Assembly (NCBI GenBank): GCA_023252015.1
Contig: JAHEXS010000025.1
Span: 1 to 11,773 of the forward strand
Length of the DNA: 11,773 nucleotides
Source: Candidatus Nitrosotenuis sp.
GTDB lineage: Archaea; Thermoproteota; Nitrososphaeria; Nitrososphaerales; Nitrosopumilaceae
Direction: 5' to 3'
This document shows positions 6,628 through 11,773 of this stretch, piece after piece (positions within the stretch are counted from its first letter, which is position 1; each line of letters begins with the position of its first letter). Under the pieces are notes generated by a model that had not been told where the DNA came from, searched no databases, and saw nothing but the letters and a program-made list of their open reading frames with translations. Both the position numbers and the translations under genes were made by a program.

Positions 6628-7169
6628 TTTACAATCTCTCTGAATTTTTCCAATCTTAAATCGATCTCTTCCTGTCTCAAAACTGATTCTCCAGAATTCA
6701 GATTTGCATTTATGTCTATCCAAGATTTGCAACCCTGATATTCTGGCTTTAGTGGAATTTCAAATTCTGGTACCTTGAATACTTTGAGAAACACTGCCTT
6801 CATTGGCTTGTCTGGCATCCAGTTTCTTCTTGTTGCAATGTATGGGTCACTCCATATGTGAAACTGGGATAGTTGTTTAATTTTATCATCTAATAGTACG
6901 TCTGATTCTGCTAGGACTTCCGCATACGACGTGATCACGTTTTGCCCCCTCTTTGGTTTTTGTGCCATTGCAATATCCAGATACTTGTGAAATTGCGGCT
7001 TTAGACTCTCTTGCATTTGATGCTCAAATGTTGGAAAAAGAATAAACTTTTTTGATTCGACTATAAATCCAGACGCAACTTCTAATATTCCACCTTTTCG
7101 CAAAATGACGGTCTGGTCTCCTGATTCTAGTGCTTTAACAACTGTTGCCCATTCTTTTAGTCCGTTCAT
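6624..7169 (-). CDS. DUF1802 family protein
   Basis: A 181-aa soluble protein with the features I know for DUF1802: LKEWATVVKALESGDQTVIL at 4-23, RKGGI at 24-28, FPTFEHQ at 45-51, WSDPY at 106-110 and SWIDI at 149-153. No biochemical role is established for the family that I know of. Its ATG follows directly on the TAG of the HemQ-like gene (zero spacing), and its TGA overlaps the TTG start of the aldo/keto reductase. It is thus translated as the middle gene of a tight three-gene operon. Conserved RKGG and EHQ suggest a binding or catalytic site, but no fold is assigned here. Family call good, function unknown. Confidence 0.85.
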   Translation of the reverse strand: MNGLKEWATVVKALESGDQTVILRKGGILEVASGFIVESKKFILFPTFEHQMQESLKPQFHKYLDIAMAQKPKRGQNVITSYAEVLAESDVLLDDKIKQLSQFHIWSDPYIATRRNWMPDKPMKAVFLKVFKVPEFEIPLKPEYQGCKSWIDINANLNSGESVLRQEEIDLRLEKFREIVN

Positions 7170-7841
7170 CTATCCAAGACTTGCAATTAGCGGAATAATA
7201 TCCTTCTTGACACAGACAATCATCGGAGTGTCTTTTTCGATGTACTTTGAAACATGGGTTTCGCGCAACTCCATTATCAAATCTTGAAACGCGTGCAGAT
7301 CATCTGTTTCAAATGCCAACATGAAGTCCTCATCGTGGATTCCAAAAGAATATGTTGTGTTTAGTACAACTTGTGGAAATTTCTGACCAACCACGATGTG
7401 TTCGTCCATCATTTTCTTTCGTTGTTCGACTGGTAAGAGATACCATTCTCTTGTCTTAACGAATGGATAAACAATTGCATATTTTCGCGGATCGTTTCCT
7501 TCAACAAACGATGAAACTTTTCCAACCTTTGCGTACATTGATGATCTAGTTGATGAAAGATAAACGTGAGACGGGATGATGTATTTACCAAATACTGTCA
7601 AGTAGATCTTTGAGATTACCTCTTGGATTGCCTCGATATTATCTGCAGCAAACCAGAACAAAAACTCGGCATCATCTCTTAGCCCTAGTGTGGAATAAGA
7701 TCTGAATCTTACTTTGGAGTTTCGAATCACATGTTCAATTTCTTTGGCAGATTCTTCTTTTGCCAGATCTGCCATCCATCTCCATTTTGGATCTATTTTG
7801 AAAAATGAGAAATTAAAAAAGGTTCGATTTGGCTCTTCCAT
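7170..7841 (-). CDS. Chlorite dismutase/HemQ-like haem protein
   Basis: A 223-aa protein of the chlorite dismutase-like superfamily (dimeric alpha-beta barrels). The C-terminal, haem-binding half is clear: YPFVKTREWYLLP (125-137), then MMDEHIVVGQKF with H148 as probable axial ligand, NTTYSFGIHDEDFMLAFETDD (161-181), and a helix HAFQDLIMELRETHVSKY. Y125 and K129 align with the YPMxK motif of coproheme decarboxylase HemQ, where the Tyr is catalytic. The residue 13 after the His is Arg in true chlorite dismutases and Gln in firmicute HemQ (from memory); here it is N161. Chlorite conversion is therefore unlikely. It could decarboxylate coproheme, degrade peroxide or sense haem. It is the first gene of an operon with DUF1802 and an aldo/keto reductase. 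A TATA box at 7862-7869 supports the ATG at 7841. Confidence 0.85.
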   Translation of the reverse strand: MEEPNRTFFNFSFFKIDPKWRWMADLAKEESAKEIEHVIRNSKVRFRSYSTLGLRDDAEFLFWFAADNIEAIQEVISKIYLTVFGKYIIPSHVYLSSTRSSMYAKVGKVSSFVEGNDPRKYAIVYPFVKTREWYLLPVEQRKKMMDEHIVVGQKFPQVVLNTTYSFGIHDEDFMLAFETDDLHAFQDLIMELRETHVSKYIEKDTPMIVCVKKDIIPLIASLG

Positions 7842-7861
7842 GTTATAGTTTTTCTGTAACC

Positions 7862-7869
7862 ATATTTAA
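7862..7869 (-). promoter_or_regulatory. TATA box of the HemQ-like operon
   Basis: The minus strand reads TTAAATAT centred 24.5 bases before the ATG at 7841, as for a leaderless archaeal transcript. It lies in a 111-base divergent gap shared with the 72-aa membrane protein gene. Confidence 0.6.
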
Positions 7870-7923
7870 CAATAATCCATTTTTTCAAGATAGAAATTGC
7901 TTTACGTCAAATTGGATGAATGC

Positions 7924-7931
7924 TTAACTAT
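7924..7931 (+). promoter_or_regulatory. Weak TATA-like element of the 72-aa membrane protein gene
   Basis: TTAACTAT is centred about 25 bases before the ATG at 7953. The match is poor but the spacing is that of the other leaderless promoters in the window. An out-of-frame ATG at 7948 lies just before the true start. Confidence 0.35.
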
Positions 7932-7952
7932 TTTTGTCATCCATAATATGGC

Positions 7953-8171
7953 ATGAAACACCTGCTTTTGTTTCCGTGTACTTGCACCGGCCTTGAGCTA
8001 ATGACTGCGATTGGAGTTACTGCGTACCTGACATATCTTGGCCAAACGACTTTGGCATTAATTTCGGCAATCATATTTGCAAAGATAATTGCGTTTCATT
8101 TTGTAATTGACATTTATGATAGGCTCAAATCAAAGAAAAAGTCATGCGCATGCAATGTTTTGAAACCTTAA
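7953..8171 (+). CDS. Small membrane protein with two CxC motifs (72 aa)
   Basis: I do not recognise a named family. The protein is a two-helix hairpin: a short N-terminus with CTC (C9, C11), a hydrophobic segment about 14-30, a tight turn around GQTT (30-33), a second hydrophobic segment about 33-55 containing K43 and H48, and a basic tail RLKSKKK that ends in CAC (C65, C67). With a hairpin topology both CxC pairs end up on the same face, and the positive-inside rule puts that face in the cytoplasm. Four cysteines there could bind one metal ion. Leucine at 4-6 and the position of the first Cys make a cleaved lipoprotein signal unlikely. Codon use looks like that of its neighbours. It is followed closely by the TPR gene, whose promoter overlaps this stop codon. 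Confidence 0.7.
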   Translation: MKHLLLFPCTCTGLELMTAIGVTAYLTYLGQTTLALISAIIFAKIIAFHFVIDIYDRLKSKKKSCACNVLKP

Positions 8172-8175
8172 TTTT
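8168..8175 (+). promoter_or_regulatory. TATA-like element of the TPR gene
   Basis: TTAATTTT spans the stop codon of the 72-aa gene and is centred 26.5 bases before the TTG at 8198, supporting a leaderless start there. Confidence 0.45.
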
Positions 8176-8197
8176 GCACCATTTTGTATGATATCTA

Positions 8198-8941
8198 TTG
8201 AGTTATCTTGGAAATCCAATAGATGTCATAAAAAAACTTTACACTGAACAAAAATGGCATGAAATATTCACATTCTGTCAAAACATGCTAGAATCAGACC
8301 CAAAGGATCTTGTCGCATTGCAAAATATAGCAACTGCACTATTGCAGGTTGGAAAATATGATGATGTGATATACTACTGCGACACTGTTTTACAAATGAA
8401 TCCACTTGATGAATATGCCCTAAAAAATAAAATCTTTGCGTTAGAACGACTCAAAAAATATGATCAAGTGATTCTGTGCTGTGACAAACTTTTAGAAAAA
8501 AACCAAAATGATTCCTGGACACTTGATAGCAAAGGATTGGCATTAAATGAGCTGAATAGACATGAGGAAGCAATCTCAAGTTATGATGCCTCACTCAAAA
8601 TTGATCCAAACAACACAACTGCCCTGATGAACAAAGCAATCACTTTGTCATACTTACAAAGACATGCAGATGCAATCCAAATCTATGACAAGGTGCAATT
8701 CATAGATGGTACCATCAAAGAAGCATGCCTAGCCAAATCCGATGCGTACACAAAGCTAGGAAAAACAGACGAGGCGTTTTTGGCAGCCCAAGGATTACTG
8801 GTCACTGATATAATAAAATTCAAAGAAAAAGCAGCAGAAAAGAAAATGAGGGTCTTTGACTATTATTGCCTAAACGAATTTTTGGAAATAGAAAAAAGAG
8901 AAAAACAGCACCAGGAAAAACTTGATTCAAAATCAAATTAG
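8198..8941 (+). CDS. Tetratricopeptide-repeat protein (247 aa)
   Basis: A soluble scaffold or adaptor protein built of about six 34-residue TPR units: roughly 6-39, 40-73, 74-107, 108-141, 142-175 and a shorter 176-205. Typical TPR positions are visible, e.g. ALLQVGKYDDVIYYCDTVLQ and LNELNRHEEAISSYDASLKI followed by DPNN. The tail (206-247) is a charged, probably coiled helix. No signal peptide or membrane span is seen, so it is cytoplasmic, and its partners are unknown. The start is TTG 8198: an in-frame TGA at 8189-8191 precedes it, there is no early in-frame ATG (the first Met is residue 30), and a TATA-like box lies 26.5 bases upstream. Its TAG interlocks with the stop of the convergent DUF167 gene. 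Confidence 0.9.
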   Translation: MSYLGNPIDVIKKLYTEQKWHEIFTFCQNMLESDPKDLVALQNIATALLQVGKYDDVIYYCDTVLQMNPLDEYALKNKIFALERLKKYDQVILCCDKLLEKNQNDSWTLDSKGLALNELNRHEEAISSYDASLKIDPNNTTALMNKAITLSYLQRHADAIQIYDKVQFIDGTIKEACLAKSDAYTKLGKTDEAFLAAQGLLVTDIIKFKEKAAEKKMRVFDYYCLNEFLEIEKREKQHQEKLDSKSN

Positions 8942-9147
8942 ACTATCTCGACAATTTTGTCCCTTGATTTGTGACCTGATTTTATTGTTATGTTTGCAGA
9001 TGACGCACCAAAATGCTTTGCTAGTTTCTTTATGATTTCCTTGTTTGCTTGACCATCAACTGGTTTTGATTTTACACCAATTGTTATTTCATTACCATTT
9101 ACTTCGATAGAATCCCGGTTGAATTCAACACGCACTTGGTATAACAA
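8938..9147 (-). CDS. DUF167 (YggU-like) family protein
   Basis: A 69-aa protein with the DUF167 pattern: a beta-rich N-terminal half (EVNGNEITIGVKSKPVDGQA), then ANKEIIKKLAKHFG, and the family ending ITIKSGHKSRDKIVEI. Residues KPVDGQAN match the P-x-x-G-x-A-N core. The role of the family is not settled. The start is uncertain: TTG 9147 gives MLYQVRVEF, which fits the family N-terminus as I recall it. GTG 9135 (65 aa) lies about 25 bases from the AT-rich TTTTTTAA stretch at 9157-9164 and so fits the leaderless promoter spacing seen elsewhere. It follows sufC by 19 bases on the same strand and may be co-transcribed with it. The stop is shared in part with the convergent TPR gene. Confidence 0.85.
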   Translation of the reverse strand: MLYQVRVEFNRDSIEVNGNEITIGVKSKPVDGQANKEIIKKLAKHFGASSANITIKSGHKSRDKIVEIV

Positions 9148-9166
9148 ATTAAAATTTTAAAAAATT

Positions 9167-9931
9167 CTAGGCGTTAACAATCCAGTCGTAGCCTTTTTCC
9201 TCTAGTTCGTCTGCAAGTGAAGCATCACCCGATTTTAGAACTTGTCCTCGTGCAAACACATGGACATGATCTAATTTTTTGAGGAATTTCAAAATTCTTG
9301 CATAATGGGTAATAACAATGATTGTTGCATCTGGCGTTGATACGTCGCTAATTGCCTTTGCAACTGCCTGTACTGCATCAATGTCAAGACCCGAGTCTGG
9401 CTCATCTAGGATCGAAACTTTTGGTTTTAGTACTGCCATTTGCAGTACCTCGGATCTTTTCTTTTCTCCACCGGAAAACCCCTCATTGAGGTATCTTGAG
9501 AGAAAATCATCCCCTAAACCAACTGTCTTCAAATTATTTTTTAGATAATTTTGAAATTCTCTAACGGTGATGAATACTTCTCTGTCGCTCGACGCAAGTG
9601 ATTTACTTAGTGCATTGTACGATGTTCTAAGAAAGTGCGAAAAACCGACACCTGATACTTCGGTTGGGTACTGGAATCCCAAGAACAATCCCTTCTTTGC
9701 TCGTTCATCAGTTGACGCATTTGTAATGTCTTCTCCATCTAGTATGATTTGCCCCTTTATCACCTCATATTTTGGATGACCAAGTAATGTATATGCAAGT
9801 GTGCTTTTTCCAGAGCCGTTTGGACCCATTATGGCATGAACCTCACCTGGACCTGTCTTTAGATTAACGCCTTTGAGAATTAGCTTTCCTTCTCTTTGGA
9901 CGTGTAAATCCCTAATCTCAAGTACGGCCAT
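9167..9931 (-). CDS. sufC: Fe-S cluster assembly ATPase SufC
   Basis: SufC is the ABC-type ATPase that works with SufB and SufD to assemble and hand over Fe-S clusters in the cytoplasm. All nucleotide-binding motifs are intact in 254 aa: Walker A GPNGSGKST (36-44), Q-loop Q87 in GFQYPTE, signature FSGGEKKR (152-159), Walker B VSILDEPDSGLD (172-183) and H-loop H209. The D-S-G-L-D form of Walker B and the FQYP stretch are typical of SufC rather than transporter ATPases. No membrane partner is nearby. sufB and sufD do not adjoin it in this window: tfb lies upstream and the DUF167 gene downstream, so they must be encoded elsewhere. The ATG at 9931 is supported by a strong TATA box at 9954-9961. 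Confidence 0.97.
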   Translation of the reverse strand: MAVLEIRDLHVQREGKLILKGVNLKTGPGEVHAIMGPNGSGKSTLAYTLLGHPKYEVIKGQIILDGEDITNASTDERAKKGLFLGFQYPTEVSGVGFSHFLRTSYNALSKSLASSDREVFITVREFQNYLKNNLKTVGLGDDFLSRYLNEGFSGGEKKRSEVLQMAVLKPKVSILDEPDSGLDIDAVQAVAKAISDVSTPDATIIVITHYARILKFLKKLDHVHVFARGQVLKSGDASLADELEEKGYDWIVNA

Positions 9932-9953
9932 GTTTTGCTCTTCGCACCAAAGT

Positions 9954-9961
9954 CTATATAA
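9954..9961 (-). promoter_or_regulatory. TATA box of sufC
   Basis: The minus strand reads TTATATAG centred 26.5 bases before the sufC ATG, with a purine-rich GGCGAAA just upstream that may act as a BRE. This is one of the clearest promoters in the window and predicts a leaderless sufC mRNA. Confidence 0.75.
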
Positions 9962-10001
9962 TTTCGCCTAATTTTAGCTGACCCTAATCTTGATTGATGT
10001 C

Positions 10002-10020
10002 AAAAAACAAAAAGAAAGAA
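10002..10020 (-). terminator. T-rich termination region after tfb
   Basis: About 11 bases after the tfb stop the minus strand carries a pyrimidine stretch with TTTCTTTTTGTTTTTT, a typical archaeal oligo-T terminator. It separates the gar1-tfb unit from the sufC promoter. Confidence 0.5.
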
Positions 10021-10030
10021 GGATTAGTGT

Positions 10031-10990
10031 TTAGTTTTTGGCAAAACTAGGTCTTAGTGTAAGATTCAGCTTGTAGCATGAGAGAATTTCTTTGCATCTG
10101 TTACGTATGGTGACTTCGGTTACTCCTGCAATGCTGGAGACGTCACGCTGAAGCACGTTTTGTCCAAGCAAGATGGATGCGATATATAGATACGCAGCAG
10201 CAATTCCATTTGGCGCTTTGCCGTCTGCTACGCTTGAGTCATCTGTTTTTTCCGCAATCTCCAAGGCTAGTCTTTCTACTCGTACATCTGTATTTGTCAG
10301 ATTTGAAATCTTGGAGATGTACTTGTCCATAGTTATGACAGGTGCAGTTACTGAACCAAGCTCCATTACGAGCATTCTGTAGTATTTTGCAGCAAGCTTT
10401 GTTTTCATTTTGAGATCCTTGTTGGATCCAGTTCCACTGCAAATTTCCTCAAGTGACCTTACTACATCGCATTGTTTGCACGCCATGTAAATTACGGCAG
10501 CTGCAATACACGCAACAGATTTGCCTTTTACCTCCATATGGGAGTCAAGATTTCTGTAAATCATTGACGCAGTCTCCAAAACGTTTGAAGATAGCGTCAA
10601 GCTTTGACATGTTCCTCCAATCACGGTGAGAACATTTGCGAGTCTTCTCTCTCTCGGAGATGATACCCTAACTCTTTGTTGCCACTTTCGGAGGTTATGC
10701 ATTTGATTTGCAACTTGGTAATTGATCGTCTTTCCAGAAAAATCCTTTGTACTGATGGAAATTTCCGTTGCAATTCCCAAATCATGTTGCGAAAAAGTAG
10801 TTTGTCCACTTGCTCGTGTGAGCTTTGTTCTTTCTTCAATGCTTGAGCTTTTCGATTCTGGGCCATAGTCTGCCATCTGTTCCATGACTACAATTCCGCA
10901 CATGGAACAAATTTGCTCGCCATTATGGATATCATCAACTAATGATGATTTACATTCTGGGCAGCATGTTTGTAGTTCTGTTATGTTCAT
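10031..10990 (-). CDS. tfb: Transcription initiation factor TFB (TFIIB homologue)
   Basis: TFB recruits RNA polymerase to the TBP-TATA complex and sets promoter direction through the BRE. The 319-aa protein has all parts. The N-terminal zinc ribbon is C10-P-E-C13 with C28-S-M-C31-G. A B-reader/linker stretch of about 41-80 includes ASGQTTFSQHDLGIATEI. Cyclin fold 1 covers about 110-205 and cyclin fold 2 about 210-308, ending with the BRE-contacting helix-turn-helix DVSSIAGVTEVTIRNRCKEI (283-302). It ends soon after, with no extra domain. The ATG overlaps the gar1 TGA (ATGA), so TFB is coupled to translation of an rRNA-modification factor. Thaumarchaeota commonly have several TFBs, and which paralogue this is cannot be told from the window. 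Confidence 0.97.
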   Translation of the reverse strand: MNITELQTCCPECKSSLVDDIHNGEQICSMCGIVVMEQMADYGPESKSSSIEERTKLTRASGQTTFSQHDLGIATEISISTKDFSGKTINYQVANQMHNLRKWQQRVRVSSPRERRLANVLTVIGGTCQSLTLSSNVLETASMIYRNLDSHMEVKGKSVACIAAAVIYMACKQCDVVRSLEEICSGTGSNKDLKMKTKLAAKYYRMLVMELGSVTAPVITMDKYISKISNLTNTDVRVERLALEIAEKTDDSSVADGKAPNGIAAAYLYIASILLGQNVLQRDVSSIAGVTEVTIRNRCKEILSCYKLNLTLRPSFAKN

Positions 10991-11232
10991 CTTTTTCTCT
11001 TCCTAAATTTATCGTGTTTAATTACAGGTTCATCAAGGGCGTACACTTTTTGGTTGATGTATTTTTTGATATTGTTTGTCAGGGATATTGCCGAAGCATA
11101 TGGCTTTGATACCGGACCTATCATTTCCGTTACTTTGGCAACCTTTCTTCCAGTATTGTCACAAACAATTCTGCCTTCATCAAGTGGTACCTTGAGTCGT
11201 ATAATGACTCTGCCACTACTGGCCAAGTGCAT
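10987..11232 (-). CDS. gar1: H/ACA ribonucleoprotein subunit Gar1
   Basis: Gar1 binds Cbf5 in the H/ACA RNP that guides pseudouridylation of rRNA. The 81-aa protein is a single Gar1/Naf1-type beta-barrel: SSGRVIIRLKVP (5-16), then the family core GRKVAKVTEMIGPVSKPYAS (28-47), KVYAL, and a basic tail KFRKRKR. I start it at ATG 11232. The minus strand has AGGAGGT (11249-11243) ten bases before this ATG, the best Shine-Dalgarno in the window. A TTG start at 11253 would put that site inside the coding region. It is the first gene of a pair with tfb (4-base overlap) and follows SRP19 by 95 bases. Confidence 0.92.
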   Translation of the reverse strand: MHLASSGRVIIRLKVPLDEGRIVCDNTGRKVAKVTEMIGPVSKPYASAISLTNNIKKYINQKVYALDEPVIKHDKFRKRKR

Positions 11233-11242
11233 AATTTCCCCT

Positions 11243-11249
11243 ACCTCCT
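11243..11249 (-). promoter_or_regulatory. Shine-Dalgarno site of gar1
   Basis: AGGAGGT on the minus strand, ten bases before ATG 11232. It decides the gar1 start against TTG 11253 and is unusual in a window where most first genes look leaderless. Confidence 0.8.
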
Positions 11250-11280
11250 GCAATTAAAGTCTAGAATCATCAAGTGCTAA

Positions 11281-11288
11281 TCATATAC
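11281..11288 (-). promoter_or_regulatory. Possible TATA box for gar1-tfb
   Basis: The minus strand reads GTATATGA. A start site about 26 bases downstream would fall near 11258 and leave a leader of about 26 bases containing the AGGAGGT site. Read-through from rps8e-SRP19 is also possible. Confidence 0.4.
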
Positions 11289-11327
11289 TTCTGTCAACTT
11301 TACTTTAGCTGCAAGCTATATTGAATT

Positions 11328-11627
11328 TTATTTCGACTGTTTTGCTCTTTTTGCGATGAGTTTTTCTGAAATCTTGTAGAGAACTTTTGCCTTTGGAGAA
11401 ACTTTTGGCAATGTAATGTACCCTGACCTAACAAACGCTCTTCTTGGAAATCGTACCTTTTCATCAGATTCTGTCATTTCAAATCCAGCTTCTTTTGCAG
11501 CATCTGTTAGTTCTTTGAGAGAAGGATCAAAAACACATTTGTCTTTTGGAAGTCTTCGTCCCATTCTTTTTGTTAATGTCTTGTTGAAATAATCTAACCA
11601 GATTACGATGTGTTCGTAATCTTTCAT
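11328..11627 (-). CDS. srp19: Signal recognition particle protein SRP19
   Basis: SRP19 binds the tip of helices 6 and 8 of 7S RNA and primes assembly of SRP54 for membrane targeting. The 99-aa protein has the archaeal/eukaryal pattern: a first strand HIVIWLDYFNKTLTKRMGRR (6-25) followed by LPK (26-28), PSLKELTDAAKEAGFE (35-50), then a basic strand KVRFPRRAFVRSGYITL (57-73) and a Lys-rich tail. The ATG at 11627 lies 4 bases after the rps8e stop, so the two are co-transcribed, a sensible pairing of ribosome and protein-targeting parts. Length is as expected for archaeal SRP19. Confidence 0.93.
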   Translation of the reverse strand: MKDYEHIVIWLDYFNKTLTKRMGRRLPKDKCVFDPSLKELTDAAKEAGFEMTESDEKVRFPRRAFVRSGYITLPKVSPKAKVLYKISEKLIAKRAKQSK

Positions 11628-11631
11628 TGAA

Positions 11632-11773
11632 TCACTTTAAGAGAATTGCGTTTACTACTCCGTGTTGACCTGGTCTTGACACAACACGGCACTTGCCATT
11701 TTCTGTTTCCAAAATCGCACCTTTAGAAATAACACCACGTCTCTGATAGTCGCTATTAGTTGCGTTTTCTAAA
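11632..11773 (-). CDS. rps8e: Ribosomal protein S8e, C-terminal part (runs off window)
   Basis: From the right edge to the TGA at 11634-11632 the minus strand encodes 46 complete residues. They contain YQRRGVISKGAILETENGK and then VVSRPGQHGVVNAILLK, the C-terminal end of S8e, an archaeal/eukaryal small-subunit protein without a bacterial orthologue. The N-terminal part, including the basic rRNA-binding region, lies outside the window. It is too short for ordinary ORF cut-offs but the match is clear. It is the visible first gene of the rps8e-SRP19 unit. Confidence 0.93.
   Translation of the reverse strand, partial: LENATNSDYQRRGVISKGAILETENGKCRVVSRPGQHGVVNAILLK

Noticed and set aside
5629..6732. 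367-aa aldo/keto reductase starting at 6732
   Set aside because: The extra 35 residues are out-of-frame translation of the DUF1802 gene; the family N-terminus begins at TTG 6627.
7170..7841. True chlorite dismutase
   Set aside because: The distal Arg expected 13 residues after the axial His is Asn, and no perchlorate-reduction genes are nearby.
10987..11253. gar1 start at TTG 11253
   Set aside because: It would place the AGGAGGT ribosome site inside the coding region; ATG 11232 has ideal spacing.
11306..11318. TAGCT-GCA-AGCTA inverted repeat upstream of gar1
   Set aside because: Five-base arms are expected by chance in AT-rich intergenic DNA, and no T-run follows.

Overview
The window is AT-rich archaeal DNA, most likely from an ammonia-oxidising Thaumarchaeota/Nitrososphaerota member (Nitrosopumilus-like, group I.1a). 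It carries archaeal-only information genes (TFB, Gar1, SRP19, S8e) and a siroheme-route heme gene set. Many genes have a TATA-like box centred 25-27 bases before the start codon with no Shine-Dalgarno, i.e. leaderless transcripts. The lineage is inferred from gene content and protein character; no search was run.

Layout. 1-423 (+): 3' part of a YedJ-like HD hydrolase, converging on a minus-strand operon that reads leftward from 3675: precorrin-2 dehydrogenase, hemA, hemB and an unrecognised 103-aa protein (ends 420). Divergent from it is a fused siroheme decarboxylase AhbA-AhbB (3758-4780, +). 4781-5227 has no intact gene but holds what looks like a broken membrane-protein gene readable in three frames (5203-4783, -). 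Next on the minus strand come a 94-aa hypothetical (5228-5512) and an operon running from 7841 to 5629: chlorite-dismutase/HemQ-like haem protein, DUF1802 protein, aldo/keto reductase. On the plus strand are a 72-aa two-helix membrane protein with two CxC motifs (7953-8171) and a TPR protein (8198-8941). The remaining minus-strand genes are a DUF167 protein, sufC, then tfb coupled to gar1, SRP19 and the 3' end of rps8e, which runs off the right edge.

How it works together. HemA and HemB make 5-aminolevulinate and porphobilinogen, the Met8-like protein oxidises precorrin-2 towards siroheme, and AhbAB decarboxylates siroheme to the 12,18-didecarboxy form. The HemQ-like protein about 3 kb away could act at the last haem step, but that is inference. 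hemL, hemC, hemD, the uroporphyrinogen methyltransferase, ahbC and ahbD are not in the window. The right third is housekeeping: Fe-S assembly, transcription initiation, rRNA pseudouridylation, SRP and ribosome.

The least explained items are the 103-aa member of the hem operon, the CxC membrane peptide, the Glu-for-Asp change in the reductase active site, and the three-frame pseudogene whose first break sits in a perfect palindrome. I found no CRISPR array, tRNA, rRNA, insertion sequence or defence system.
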